Notes: generated from the letters alone by a model not told the origin. A stretch of 64,000 nt of DNA from Gammaproteobacteria bacterium (GCA_012728315.1 JAAYFI010000026.1:1-64000), one strand, 5' to 3'. Counted from the stretch's first letter, positions 50,732-61,863 are shown. Made by a program: numbers and translations.

Positions 50732-53700
50732 TTACACCCTTTCCACGTTAACAAGGAAGGATTTGAACTCTGGGGTATGGGTATTACCGTCTCCAACAAA
50801 AGGCGTTAGCGTGTTGGTGAGGTAACCGTTTTTCGCCACCCCGACAAATCCCCAGTGCAGCGGAATACCGACGTGGTGCACGGTCTTGCCATCCACCAAG
50901 AGCGGTCTGAGCCGTTTGGTGACTACCGCTACCGCTTCGATATAACCACGGTTGGACGATACTCGCACTCGATCGCCCGCCTTGATGCCGAGCTCTTCGG
51001 CCATGACTGCGCCAAGTTCGACAAACTGTTGTGGCTGGGTAATCGCGTTGATCCGGCTGTGCTTGGTCCAGAAGTGAAAGTGCTCCGTCAGGCGATAGGT
51101 GGTCGCTGCATAAGGAAACTCCTTCGCAGTGCCGAACACATCCATATCGTTACGGAACACCCGTGCTGCTGGATTGCTGGTGACGCCCGGTGAGCTCGGG
51201 TGCAAGGGGTTACGGCCAATAGGCGTTTCGAACGGTTCATAATGCTCAGGGAATGGGCCTTCGGCCATGTTGCCACGAGCAAAGAAACGCGCCACACCTT
51301 CAGGGTTCATAATGAACGGATTCATTTTGTCTTCTGGCGCTGAAGTGAGGGCAAAGTCAGGGACATCGGTACCCGTCCACTTGCTGCCATCCCACCAGAT
51401 CAAGCGTTTGTCCTTATCGTTCCAAGGTTTGCCCGAAGGGTCTGCCGAGGCACGGTTGTAAAGGATGCGGCGGTTGGCTGGCCATGACCACGCCCAACCC
51501 AGTGTCTGACCCATATCATAAGGGTCAGCGTTGTCACGCCGCGCCATTTGGTTGCCTGCTTCGGTCCAGGAGCCGCAGAACAACCAGCAGCCACTGGCTG
51601 TGCTGCCGTCATCACGTAGCTGGCTGAAGCCGGCTAACTGCTGACCTGCGCGCAGGAGCAACTCGCCTGTATTAGGGTCTTTAAGGTCGGTTAAAGCTTT
51701 ACCGTTGAACTCTTTGGCGATTTCTTCGGGGGCCGGTTCGTCGGGACGTTGATACGACCAGTTCAAATTCATGATCGGCTCAGAGAAAGCGCCGCCTTCT
51801 GCTTTATACAGCGCCCGCAGACGATGGAAAAGTCCACCCATAATGGCCACGTCAGGGCGTGCTTCACCCGGAGCTTCACCGCCCTTCCAGTGCCACTGCA
51901 ACCAACGGCTACTGTTAACCAGAGAGCCATTTTCTTCAGCGAAGCAGGTGGTAGGTAAGCGGAATACTGTGGTTTGAATACTCGCCGTATCTACATCGTT
52001 GTATTCATCAACGTGCTTCCAAAACTCCGAGGTTTCAGTGATCAGCGGGTCCATGATGACCAAGTACTTGAGGCGTGCCAGTGCTGCACCTACTTTTGCC
52101 TTGTTGGGGAAGGCTGCAATAGGGTTGAAACCTTGACAGAAATAACCGTTGACCTTGCCTTCGTACATCATGTCGAAGTACTTGAGTACGTCATACATCG
52201 GCTCGTCGAGCTTGGGTAGCCAGTCGTAGCCCCAGTTATTTTCTTTCGTGGCCGCGTCGCCGTACCAGGCTTTCATCAGGCTGACATGGAAACGGCCATA
52301 ATGCTGCCAATAGGACATTTGCCCAGGGCGTAAAGCCTGTGGCGCACGTTTGGCAATATAGGCGTCGTAGTCCTGCTCATGATCACGAGGCAGTGTTAAG
52401 TACCCGGGTAGCAGATTAGACAGCAGGCCTAAGTCGGTCAGCCCCTGAATATTGGAGTGGCCGCGCAAGGCGTTAACCCCGCCACCTGGCATACCCATGT
52501 TGCCGAGCAACAGTTGCAGCATAGCGCCGGCGCGAATCATCTGCGAACCAACCGAGTGCTGTGTCCAGCCCAGAGCATAGAGGATGGTCATGGTTTTGCC
52601 GGGCACGGCAGTCTCGGCAATGGTATCCCACACCTGCATCATACGCTTCAGAGGCGTACCACAGATCTGGCTGACCAACTCCGGTGTATAGCGGCTGTAA
52701 TGTTTTTTGAGCAACTGATAGACGCAGCGCGGGTGGCTTAAGCTCGGATCAACCTTGGCGTAGCCATTTTCGTCAAGCTCATAGTCCCAGTCGCTTTTAT
52801 CAGGATAACTGCGCGAATCTGCGTCATAACCGTTGAATAAGCCATCTTCAAAGGTAAAACCTTCTTTTACGATAAATGGCATATCAGTGTAGTTACGCAC
52901 ATATTCGTGCTGAATCTGATCAGTTTCTAATAAGTAATAAATCAAACCGCCTAAGAAGGCGATATCCGTACCAGTACGAATAGGCGCGTACAGATCGGCC
53001 AGTGAGGCGGTACGCGTGAAACGCGGATCAACCACCAATAATTTGGCTTGATTGTGCGCTTTGGCTTCAGTGACCCACTTAAAACCACAGGGGTGCGCTT
53101 CTGCGGCATTGCCGCCCATCACTAACACCAAGTTGGCGTTTTTGATGTCGCTCCAATGGTTTGTCATGGCTCCACGGCCAAACGTCGGGGCAAGACCTGC
53201 CACCGTCGGACCGTGTCAAACGCGCGCCTGGTTGTCGAAACCCAGAATACCTAGCGAACGCACCACTTTGTGCGTCATATAGCCGGCTTCGCTAGATGCT
53301 GCTGATGCGGCCAGGAAACCTGTAGTCAACCAACGGTTAACGGTTTGTCCTGCAGCATTTTTCTCAACGAAGTTGGCATCGCGATCATCTTTCATTAAGC
53401 GCGCAATGCGGGTTAGGGCATCGTCCCAGCTGATGCGCTTCCATTCATTGCTACCGGCTTCACGTACTTCAGGGTACTGCAAACGATTAGGGCTGCGAAT
53501 AAAGTCAATCAGACCAGCACCTTTTGGACATAAAGTGCCACGGTTTACAGGGTGGTCAGCATCGCCTTCAATATGGAAGATTTCTTGAGTGACGTTCTTA
53601 CCACCACTGCCACGGCTGTACATGATGAGGCCACAGCCCACAGAACAGTAAGGGCAAGTGTTGCGCGACTCTTTGGTGTTGGCTAGTTTGAAGTGGCGAA

Positions 53701-53806
53701 CAGACTCAGCGAATGCCGGCTCAGGTGTCATACCGAGTGCGGCAAGGCTGGATGTGGCAACTCCCACCCCGCAAAATTTAAAAAACTCTCGACGGTTAAT
53801 ATCCAT
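50732..53806 (-). CDS. fdoG: Selenocysteine-containing formate dehydrogenase alpha subunit (UGA at 53218-53216 read as Sec)
   Basis: Track ORFs 53216..53806 and 50732..53203 are one frame separated by TGA: ...[31 protein letters not shown]. Tat signal [29 protein letters not shown] cluster; sel genes adjacent. Confidence 0.97.
53180..53218 (-). promoter_or_regulatory. SECIS-like hairpin immediately 3' of the UGA
   Basis: TGACACGGTCCGACGGTGGCAGGTCTTGCCCCGACG; GGCA-GGTCT-TGCC apical stem-loop resembles the bacterial fdh SECIS (loop AGGUCU). Confidence 0.85.
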
Positions 53807-54030
53807 CGTGATGACCTCCTCTCATGCTTTGACAAGGTTGCAGTTGCCGCTTTTTATGGAGCGGCTGATTGACAAACCTTTCTAAGCAGACCAGAAAAAT
53901 AGCCCGCCAGCATATTGGCAATGGGCTGGGTATGCATTGACTATAATCAGGCAAATACACACACCTTGCATAGAAGCTAACAGACAAATATTTCTTTGAC
54001 TGCTTAGCCAAAAGATTAAATCAGCTTTTA

Positions 54031-54044
54031 TTGATCTGGATCAA
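54031..54044. promoter_or_regulatory. FNR/ANR box upstream of the formate dehydrogenase operon
   Basis: TTGATCTGGATCAA matches TTGAT-N4-ATCAA exactly; about 225 bp upstream of the fdoG start. Confidence 0.8.
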
Positions 54045-54244
54045 TAATTGATGTTTTATAATGTTGTTTAGGAGCGCAAGGGGTGATACCTCAGCGCGTG
54101 CTAAATCAATGAGGCGGAACCATTAAGAGGTTGCTGCGCTAAGGCAAAAGCTGCACATAAAAAGTGCCCCGTTGTATTGACGCAGGGGCGGTGTGACTGC
54201 TTTTTTCAATATAAGACTCGCACGTCGCTGCGCTGTATCGACCG

Positions 54245-55012
54245 TTACTTAGCGCTGTAGGTTAAGCGGTACAGCGCGGCGCCAATGGCTTCATTTAATA
54301 GTGCAGTGTTTTGCCATACGGCTTTGCTTTCAGGTAACCAGCCGTTCAGTGGGCGACGGTTGGCGCCGCTTAAAAACCCCACCGGCGCACTGATCACGGT
54401 AAAACCAAATTGCTCATAACTCCAGCGCGAGCGTGGCATATGCCACGCATTAGTGACCAGCACGATGCGCGTGATGCCTTCTGCTTGCAGCATGGCAGCG
54501 GTGAACTGAGCATTTTCCCAGGTGGTGCGGCTTTCACCTTCCTGCCAGCGCGCTGCGACGCCAAAATCTTCGGCTAAAGTGTCCGCCATAATCTGAGCTT
54601 CACTGGGTGGCTGGCCAAAATGCAGGCCGCCACTGACCAATACAGGGAGTTGTGAGGCTTTAGCTAAACGGGCAGCGTAGCGTATACGTTGCATAGCCAT
54701 CAGTGAGGGTTGGTCATTTTGCCAAGCAGGATCATCGGTTTCACGGCCGCCACCGAGTATCACAATGGCATCGGCATGTTGTGCTAGTGTTGGCCACTGC
54801 TCTGCAGTGAGCGCTACGTCCGTTTCCAGCGCACGCGCAGCATGCTCAACGGTGATGGGTAAACTCATGATATAGAGCCCACCGATGCTGATGATAAAGC
54901 TGATAACAGCCGTTTTAGGCCAGCGTTTGCGTAATAAAAAACCACAGAGTAGTAGCAGCAAAAAGCCGCTGGGCGGGAACGCCAGCTGCTTGAGAATATA
55001 GCGCCAAGTCAT
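54245..55012 (-). CDS. YdcF/ElyC family protein (DUF218)
   Basis: ADAIVILGGGRETDDPAW...VLVSGGLHFGQPPSEAQIMADTLAEDFGV...ESRTTWENAQFTA...VTNAWHMPRS. Confidence 0.9.
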   Translation of the reverse strand: MTWRYILKQLAFPPSGFLLLLLCGFLLRKRWPKTAVISFIISIGGLYIMSLPITVEHAARALETDVALTAEQWPTLAQHADAIVILGGGRETDDPAWQNDQPSLMAMQRIRYAARLAKASQLPVLVSGGLHFGQPPSEAQIMADTLAEDFGVAARWQEGESRTTWENAQFTAAMLQAEGITRIVLVTNAWHMPRSRWSYEQFGFTVISAPVGFLSGANRRPLNGWLPESKAVWQNTALLNEAIGAALYRLTYSAK

Positions 55013-55153
55013 AGGGTATCCAAATGTGTATTGTCAGTTTTGCTATTGTGCCCGTATCTTAAATAAGAAGACATCAATTGGGCGCTGCTTGACCCTAGCC
55101 GGTTGGCTGGGCATGCTTTGCACCAACAATTCAAACAGCCTTGAGTAAAAAGA

Positions 55154-56428
55154 ATGAAACCAGAAACGATTGCGCTCCATGTCGGTTACAAATCTGATCC
55201 AACCACTAAGTCTGCCGCGGTGCCGATTTATCAAACGACATCTTATACTTTTGATGATACTCAGCATGGTGCCGATCTTTTTGACTTAAAAGTGCCAGGC
55301 AATATCTATACGCGGATCACGAACCCAACCAACGATATTCTTGAGCAACGTGTTGCTGCTCTGGAAGGTGGTGTTGCGGCACTGGCTATGGCTTCAGGTA
55401 TGGCGGCGATTACTGCAGCCATTCAAACCATTGCTGAAGCCGGCGATAACATTGTTTCAGTCGCTAAGTTGTATGGCGGTACCTACAACCTGTTTGCCCA
55501 CACCTTGCCGCGCCAAGGCTTAGAAGTGCGTTTTGCTCCGCACGATGATATTGCGGCATTAGAGAAGCTGATCGATAGCAAAACCAAAGCGGTATTCTGT
55601 GAAAGTATTGGTAATCCAGCGGGCAATATCGTTGATATTCAAGCGCTGGCCGATGCTGCCCATCGCCATGGTGTACCGCTGATTGTAGACAATACTGTGG
55701 CCACGCCAGTACTGTGCCGCCCATTTGAGCATGGTGCAGATATTGTGATCCATGCGTTGACCAAATACATGGGCGGGCATGGCACCACCATTGCGGGTGC
55801 GATTGTTGATTCAGGTAAGTTTCCATGGGCTGAGCACAAAGAGCGCTTCCCGCTGTTAAATACCCCTGATGTCTCTTACCATGGCGTGGTTTACACTGAA
55901 GCCTTTGGCCCTGCTGCCTTTATTGGTCGTTGTCGTGTGGTGCCGCTGCGTAATATGGGTGCTGCTTTGTCACCTTTTAATGCGTTCTTAATTATGCAAG
56001 GCATGGAAACATTGTCTTTGCGCATGGAGCGCCATTGTTACAACGCGCAAAAAGTTGCCGAGTTTTTAGACGCGCATGAGCAAGTGGAATGGGTGCAGTA
56101 TGCTGGTTTGCCGAGTCATCCGGATCATGCTTTAGCACAAAAATATATGGGCGGTAAGCCATCATCAATTTTGTGCTTTGGCATTAAAGGAGGCCAAGCA
56201 GCTGGCGCTAAGTTTATTGACGCGCTGCAGCTACTGTACCGTTTGGTTAATATCGGTGATGCAAAATCCTTGGCATGTCATCCAGCCACCACTACACATC
56301 GTCAGCTGACTGAAGAAGAGATGGCGAAAGCGGGCGTCAGTCTCGATTTGATTCGCTTATCGATCGGTATTGAGCATATTGATGATATTTTGGCCGACTT
56401 AACGCAAGCGCTCGAAGCGGCTAAGTAA
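55154..56428 (+). CDS. metY: O-acetylhomoserine aminocarboxypropyltransferase / Cys-Met metabolism PLP enzyme
   Basis: MKPETIALHVGYKSDPTTKSAAVPIYQTTSYTFDDTQHGADLFDLKVPGNIYTRITNPTNDILEQRVAALEGG...HALTKYMGGHGTTIAG. Confidence 0.95.
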   Translation: MKPETIALHVGYKSDPTTKSAAVPIYQTTSYTFDDTQHGADLFDLKVPGNIYTRITNPTNDILEQRVAALEGGVAALAMASGMAAITAAIQTIAEAGDNIVSVAKLYGGTYNLFAHTLPRQGLEVRFAPHDDIAALEKLIDSKTKAVFCESIGNPAGNIVDIQALADAAHRHGVPLIVDNTVATPVLCRPFEHGADIVIHALTKYMGGHGTTIAGAIVDSGKFPWAEHKERFPLLNTPDVSYHGVVYTEAFGPAAFIGRCRVVPLRNMGAALSPFNAFLIMQGMETLSLRMERHCYNAQKVAEFLDAHEQVEWVQYAGLPSHPDHALAQKYMGGKPSSILCFGIKGGQAAGAKFIDALQLLYRLVNIGDAKSLACHPATTTHRQLTEEEMAKAGVSLDLIRLSIGIEHIDDILADLTQALEAAK

Positions 56429-56439
56429 GTGTCTTTTTG

Positions 56440-56463
56440 GCGCGCAAGCGAAGGTTTGCGCGC
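56440..56463 (+). terminator. Hairpin downstream of metY
   Basis: GCGCGCAA-GCGAAGGT-TTGCGCGC followed by TTTTCTT. Confidence 0.75.
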
Positions 56464-56495
56464 TTTTCTTAGGTTTAAATTAGGACGGCACCTTT

Positions 56496-57305
56496 ATGCA
56501 ACATATTATGGTGGCCCATGACCTCAGTGATAAGGCCAAAATTGCATTACAACGTGGTGCGCAATTAGCTCAGCAGCATGCAGCGCGTTTGAGCGTTATT
56601 TATGTGTTAGAAGATCACTTGCCAATGGCAGTTATCGAAAAACAAATGCTTGCTGCAGATGCATTGTTGACTCAGCAGCTCAAAGATTGTGGCGCTAAAG
56701 ATGCGCAAATTTTAATTAAGGTGGGGCGACCTGCGCAAACGATTGTGGCTGCGCAAAAAGCCCATAGTGTTGATTTTTTAGTGATGGGTGATCACCATCA
56801 AGACTCCCCTGAATACTTCTCTGGTACCACTTTAGAGCGTGTTTTACAGCGTAGCCTAGTGCCTGTGTTGTTAGCTGTTGAGCCTGGCGCTGCCAGCTAT
56901 CAGCATGCTTTAGTGCCTTTAGATTTCTCGTTGTGCGCCTGTCATGCATTGCACCATGTCTTTAAATTATTGCCGCCTAGTGCAACTATTTATGCCCTCC
57001 ATGTGCTGGAAATGGCTGAAGTGCATGGAGCCGATAGTGACTCGGAGCTGTCTTGGCAAACATCGCTGTTTGACCAGTTGGTCATGGATGAGCGAGCAAA
57101 ATTACCCGCAATAGGGCCGCAAATTGAGCATGAACTACGTCAAGGCGAGCTTCATAATTGCTTAGCGCAGGTGATTGCTGAACAAAAGCCGCAGATTTTA
57201 GCTATTGGTAAGCATGGGCGTGGTGTATTGGCTGATGCGCTGCTGGGCAGTCTAGCGCAGTATTTTCTTGAGCATCCGCCTTGTGATGTGCTGGTCGTTA
57301 AATAA
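56496..57305 (+). CDS. Universal stress protein (tandem UspA domains)
   Basis: MQHIMVAHDLSDKAKIALQRGAQLA...VDFLVMGDHHQ...ILAIGKHGRGVLADALLGSLAQYFLEHPPCDVLVV. Confidence 0.9.
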   Translation: MQHIMVAHDLSDKAKIALQRGAQLAQQHAARLSVIYVLEDHLPMAVIEKQMLAADALLTQQLKDCGAKDAQILIKVGRPAQTIVAAQKAHSVDFLVMGDHHQDSPEYFSGTTLERVLQRSLVPVLLAVEPGAASYQHALVPLDFSLCACHALHHVFKLLPPSATIYALHVLEMAEVHGADSDSELSWQTSLFDQLVMDERAKLPAIGPQIEHELRQGELHNCLAQVIAEQKPQILAIGKHGRGVLADALLGSLAQYFLEHPPCDVLVVK

Positions 57306-57350
57306 CCTGCAGGGTTAAGGGCATGGCTTAGCGTTACTTGATGGGGTCGC

Positions 57351-57986
57351 TTAGTTTTGCTGGTATTGATCGAGCATTGTATTAATGGCTTTGCGTAGGG
57401 CCGGCTCCGCTACTTGTGCATTGTGGTCGCTGCTGACTGTGCTTTGTCCACGCCAAACCAGTAAGCCGCTTTGTGCATCGCTAAAAGTTAAACTGAGCTG
57501 TTGGTAGTATTCAGTATAAGTCTGTGGCAGCACCGGAACACTCAAGCCTATGCCTGAATAACCGTAGCGATCGTAGGGGTGTCGATGCGTACCGTAACCG
57601 TAGCCAAAGCTGGCTGATGGGTAAGGACTGTCATAATAGCTGCGCTGTATAAGCTGGTTGTTCTGGCGAGTGAATTGTACTTTGAGTTGGCATTGAGCCG
57701 GGCTGGATGCAGCGCGCAATCCGTACTGTTCAAGTTGTTCGGCGACAATGCTTGCAGCTGTATCTTGCGCGGCCAGCGTATCGTTTGGGTGTGTCTGTTG
57801 GTTATGCCAGCACCAGTAAGTATAGGATTTTAACTGGGGCGCTACTGGGTAGGCGCTGGCGTCAAAATGTGTTGCAGCTGCAGGTGGTGCCGGCGGCAGC
57901 GCTAAGCCGCTGGCTTGATAAGGGTTGCTGGCTTGGCAGCCCCATAAAGCTACTAATGCCATGCTGAATGCTAAATAACGCAGCAT
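57351..57986 (-). CDS. DUF4136 domain-containing lipoprotein
   Basis: Lipobox-like ALWGCQAS; LSLTFSDAQSGLLVWRGQSTVSSDHNAQVAEPALRKAINTMLDQY. Confidence 0.75.
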   Translation of the reverse strand: MLRYLAFSMALVALWGCQASNPYQASGLALPPAPPAAATHFDASAYPVAPQLKSYTYWCWHNQQTHPNDTLAAQDTAASIVAEQLEQYGLRAASSPAQCQLKVQFTRQNNQLIQRSYYDSPYPSASFGYGYGTHRHPYDRYGYSGIGLSVPVLPQTYTEYYQQLSLTFSDAQSGLLVWRGQSTVSSDHNAQVAEPALRKAINTMLDQYQQN

Positions 57987-58016
57987 ACGGTGCCTGCAAA
58001 GAGACCTGATTGAGTT

Positions 58017-58781
58017 TCAGTCTACTTGGATTGTGCGCGGCTGGCAAAGCCAATGCAGATAGCGTCCTAAGCCTGATAAAGCGGGGTGGCGACGGTAGCT
58101 GAGCTCGGTGCTGAGCAATTCTTCTGGAGCGATTTTCTGGCGAAATTGCGCAGGCATATAATCATGGAATACCCGAATGCCGCTGCGCTGCTGAATATGC
58201 CAAAGCGACTCGACTTGGACCGCCAGTTCGCGTGGGTCCAGTGGTTGTTGCGGCGTGAGTCCTCCGGCATCACCGGTAAAACGCTGTTGGCTTAATTTGC
58301 GCAAATTGCCCTTAAGTAAGTTTTGTAAAATGAGCCCATCTTTGTTGTAAAACGCCAGTGAAAGCCAGCCATGTGCTGCGGTAAGGCGGTGCAGAGCTGT
58401 CAAAATCGCACTGGGTTCTGCGAGCCACTCTAACACGGCATGACATAACACAAGATCGTATTGGCTAGTGTTTTGTTGCGCAAAAGACTGCCAGTTACTG
58501 TGGATAAAGGTCGCTTGACACTGTGCCTCAGCAAAGCGTTGCTGCGCTGCTTCGAGCATGGCTTGCGCGGGCTCAACTAAAGTCACCTGATGACCTTGTT
58601 CAGCCAGCCATAACGCCATATGTCCAAGTCCCGCGCCAATATCTAAAACGCGCAAGGGTTGTTGTGCCAGCACCTCATTAAGGTCCGCCTGTAGAACGGC
58701 TAAGCGTATTGCACCTTTATTGCTGCCATAGATTTTCTGCGCAAAACGAATGGCGAGCTCATCAAAATGTTGGTCGTGCAT
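58017..58781 (-). CDS. cmoM: tRNA (cmo5U34) carboxymethyl methyltransferase CmoM-like
   Basis: DELAIRFAQKIYGSNKGAIRLAVLQADLNEVL...VLDIGAGLGHMALWLAEQGHQVTLVEPAQAML...GIRVFHDYMP. Met at 58781 preferred. Confidence 0.9.
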   Translation of the reverse strand: MHDQHFDELAIRFAQKIYGSNKGAIRLAVLQADLNEVLAQQPLRVLDIGAGLGHMALWLAEQGHQVTLVEPAQAMLEAAQQRFAEAQCQATFIHSNWQSFAQQNTSQYDLVLCHAVLEWLAEPSAILTALHRLTAAHGWLSLAFYNKDGLILQNLLKGNLRKLSQQRFTGDAGGLTPQQPLDPRELAVQVESLWHIQQRSGIRVFHDYMPAQFRQKIAPEELLSTELSYRRHPALSGLGRYLHWLCQPRTIQVD

Positions 58782-58866
58782 AGTGTTACTCTTGAAAAAT
58801 GCGAGGCACTCTAACAAAGAGCGCAGTTGTGCGGCAAACCGCAGTCTGGGCTGCGATGGGTGTCAA

Positions 58867-59502
58867 TTAAGACTTGAAAAAAGGCAAAGTGGCAGGCTTG
58901 TCTTTAGGCTTATCTTTTAACGGGCATTCTGGCCGTATTCCATACTCGCCTTGCTCACAGGGGCGCACTCGACGTTTATCACTTAAAGTGATTTGTCGTA
59001 AGTGGAACGGTTGCGCCGGTGTGCGCTCGAGAACAAAGCCTTGCTCATTGATGATTTCAACGGCTAACCAATGCGTACCACGATCAATGTCTTGCAGCCT
59101 GAAGACAGGGCTGCGGCTAGGGTCAAGTGCAGGCTCGCCATCTAAAATTAATCGATAGCGATGCCCTTCTAGCAGTGTTGGTTCACTGCTAATGGTGACA
59201 ATCAGCTGCCGATCATTGGCGCGCAAAGTGGCGTCGGGTTCTGGCGTTAAAATACGCAGCACTTGATACTGAGGCGTTAGCGGCTCAGCGCTATCTTGAT
59301 ACACCGGTGGCGGTTGAATAACAGGTGGTGATGGCAGTCGGTTGGATGGAGCTGCCTGAATGGTTTCAAAGTGCTGCTGTCGCGGGGGCTGGTCGGTAAA
59401 GACACGCTCACCGTTGGCATCGATATAGGTATAAATTGCTGCCCAAGTTGAGGGGGCAGCGCAGAGCATTAAAAGTATAAAAAAGCTGCGTAATATCATC
59501 AT
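58867..59502 (-). CDS. DUF4124 domain-containing exported protein
   Basis: Signal peptide; IYTYIDANGERVFTDQPPRQQHFETIQ... Confidence 0.85.
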   Translation of the reverse strand: MMILRSFFILLMLCAAPSTWAAIYTYIDANGERVFTDQPPRQQHFETIQAAPSNRLPSPPVIQPPPVYQDSAEPLTPQYQVLRILTPEPDATLRANDRQLIVTISSEPTLLEGHRYRLILDGEPALDPSRSPVFRLQDIDRGTHWLAVEIINEQGFVLERTPAQPFHLRQITLSDKRRVRPCEQGEYGIRPECPLKDKPKDKPATLPFFKS

Positions 59503-60029
59503 TAGGGAGCACGGTTGCCGACGTGCACACGCTGCACGGTAATGATCTGTTCGCTGCTGATTTGCAGCACTTTGCCATTGGCCAGTACTTGGACGGCTAG
59601 ACGGTGTTCGCCTCGAGCAAGATTTGTAACAGCTAAGTGGGTAGAGGTGCTGGCTGCTCCATAGGCTTGTCCATCGACCAGTAACTGTAAGCGGTGTTGG
59701 TTGCCTAATTGAGGCTCGATTTCAACCTGCACGTTAAAACTGCCATTGTTAGCGCGTAACGCTTCATTGTCTGGCAAGCCCGTGAGTTGCAGTACAGCGT
59801 ACGGCGCTGCTTGTTGCGCTGCCTCTGGTGTGTCTGTGTGCTGGGTGTCTGCCGGAGTGTTTGTGAGCGGCACGCTATTAATCGCAGGCAGCTCGACACT
59901 GCTGGCATCTACACCAAGTGGTGGCTGGTCGGTGTAGACACGGTTGCCTTTATCATCAGTGTATTGATAAATCTGAGCAGTGACAGGCAGTGTTATCGCG
60001 AGCAAAGCAGTGGCAAATAATAGACGCAT
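59502..60029 (-). CDS. DUF4124 domain-containing exported protein (tandem paralogue)
   Basis: Signal peptide; IYQYTDDKGNRVYTDQPPLGVDASSVELPAINS... Confidence 0.85.
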   Translation of the reverse strand: MRLLFATALLAITLPVTAQIYQYTDDKGNRVYTDQPPLGVDASSVELPAINSVPLTNTPADTQHTDTPEAAQQAAPYAVLQLTGLPDNEALRANNGSFNVQVEIEPQLGNQHRLQLLVDGQAYGAASTSTHLAVTNLARGEHRLAVQVLANGKVLQISSEQIITVQRVHVGNRAP

Positions 60030-60340
60030 AACCCATTCCTTGTAATGATTGTTTAAGCGTTACACGCTCTGCATCGTTAGGCAAGTGTTTCGCCGATTTG
60101 CTGTGTAAAAGTCGACAAAAACAGCGCGTATTTACAAGTTTGTCAGCAAAGAATAAAAAAACTGAATTGTATCGCTGTGCCGCGTACACTATGCCAAGTT
60201 ATGTCTTGTTGATTTGAGGCCGGTTGCGCTCATTATTACGCAATTTTTTTTGCAATAGTGAGCATTAGGGGCTAGCGCTGGCATTGGGCAGCAGTCAAAA
60301 TAGCAAGCTGAATATAATTACGCGTCTCGCCCTCGGTTAT

Positions 60341-60356
60341 TGGCACACTCCTTGTC
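60341..60356 (+). promoter_or_regulatory. Candidate sigma-54 promoter for glnA
   Basis: TGGCAC-ACTCC-TTGTC versus TGGCAC-N5-TTGCW; about 90 bp upstream of the likely glnA start at 60443. Confidence 0.6.
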
Positions 60357-60442
60357 TTGCCGAGACAGGATCTGTGGCGAGCGTACTGCCCGGAAGCCTG
60401 TTGCTGGGTGGGCACCTCGTTTATGAAGTCTTGGAGACCATG

Positions 60443-61846
60443 ATGTCAAAGTCGCTCGAACTGATACAAACCCATAATGCAAAATGGATCGATTTGCGTT
60501 TTACCGATATTGGTGGGCAACAGCACCATATCACGATGCCAGCTCGGGATGCTGATGAAGATTTTTTCGAGCAAGGTAAAATGTTTGATGGTTCCTCAAT
60601 GGCGGGCTGGAAAGGCATTGAGGCGTCGGACATGATTTTGTTGCCAGATGACAGCACTGCAGTGATGGATCCTTTCACGCAAGAGCCGACTTTGATTTTA
60701 GTGTGTGATGTCATTGAGCCCTCTACCATGCAGGGTTATGACCGTGATCCGCGTGCCATTGCGTCGCGAGCAGAAGAATATTTAAAGTCGACTGGTATTG
60801 GTGACACGGTTTTTGTCGGTCCAGAACCTGAGTTTTTTATTTTCGATCAGGTCAAGTTTAAGTCTGATATCTCTGGCTCTATGTTTAAAATTTATTCTGA
60901 GCAGGCCGCTTGGAATAGTGATGCGGATATCGAGGGTGGCAATAAAGGTCACCGTGTGGGTGTTAAAGGCGGTTATATGCCAACGCCACCAAACGATTAT
61001 GATCATGAGCTGCGCACTGCCATGTGTAATGCGCTGGAGGAAATGGGGCAGTTTGTTGAAGTGCACCATCATGAAGTAGCCACCGCAGGTCAAAATGAAA
61101 TTGGCACACGATTTAACACCCTTGTTGCTAAGGCCGACGAAGTGCAGGCGCTGAAGTATGTCGTACACAATGTTGCTGATGCTTATGGCCGCACTGCCAC
61201 TTTTATGCCAAAGCCGCTGTATGGCGATAATGGTTCAGGTATGCATGTGCATATGTCTATTGCTGCAGGCGGCAAAAATATTTTCTCTGGTGAAGGCTAT
61301 GCGGGTTTGTCAGACACCGCTTTGTACTTTGTCGGCGGCATTATTAAGCATGGTAAGGCATTGAATGCGTTGACTAACCCGTCAACCAACTCCTATAAGC
61401 GCTTAGTTCCAGGTTTTGAGGCGCCAGTGATGCTGGCATACTCTGCGCGTAACCGTTCAGCTTCGATTCGTATCCCTTATGTGACCAGCCCTAAAGCGCG
61501 TCGCATTGAAGCGCGTTTTCCGGATCCGTCAGCTAACCCTTACTTAGCCTTTGCTGCGCTATTAATGGCGGGCTTAGATGGTATCCAAAATCGAATTCAC
61601 CCAGGTGATGCCGCGGATAAAAATCTGTATGACTTACCACCGGAAGAGTCGAAACAGATTCCTCAGGTGTGTGGCAGTTTAAAAGAGGCTTTGGAGGCTT
61701 TGGACGCCGATCGCGACTTCTTATTGCGGGGTGGTGTCTTCAGTAATGAATTTCTCGATGCCTTTATTGCTCTTAAAGCTGAAGAGGAACTGCGTGTGCG
61801 GACCTTTGTACATCCGTTAGAATATGAGCTGTATTACAGCTGCTAA
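60443..61846 (+). CDS. glnA: Glutamine synthetase type I
   Basis: [34 protein letters not shown]...[18 protein letters not shown]...[34 protein letters not shown]. Track start at 60284 lies upstream of the putative promoter. Confidence 0.97.
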   Translation: MSKSLELIQTHNAKWIDLRFTDIGGQQHHITMPARDADEDFFEQGKMFDGSSMAGWKGIEASDMILLPDDSTAVMDPFTQEPTLILVCDVIEPSTMQGYDRDPRAIASRAEEYLKSTGIGDTVFVGPEPEFFIFDQVKFKSDISGSMFKIYSEQAAWNSDADIEGGNKGHRVGVKGGYMPTPPNDYDHELRTAMCNALEEMGQFVEVHHHEVATAGQNEIGTRFNTLVAKADEVQALKYVVHNVADAYGRTATFMPKPLYGDNGSGMHVHMSIAAGGKNIFSGEGYAGLSDTALYFVGGIIKHGKALNALTNPSTNSYKRLVPGFEAPVMLAYSARNRSASIRIPYVTSPKARRIEARFPDPSANPYLAFAALLMAGLDGIQNRIHPGDAADKNLYDLPPEESKQIPQVCGSLKEALEALDADRDFLLRGGVFSNEFLDAFIALKAEEELRVRTFVHPLEYELYYSC

Positions 61847-61863
61847 CTTAAATAATCAGCGGG

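Noticed and set aside
53216-53218. In-frame stop in the formate dehydrogenase alpha gene as a frameshift or pseudogene
   Set aside because: The frame continues unchanged with the family-typical V-U-HGPTV context, a SECIS-like hairpin follows, and selABC are adjacent; this is selenocysteine recoding.
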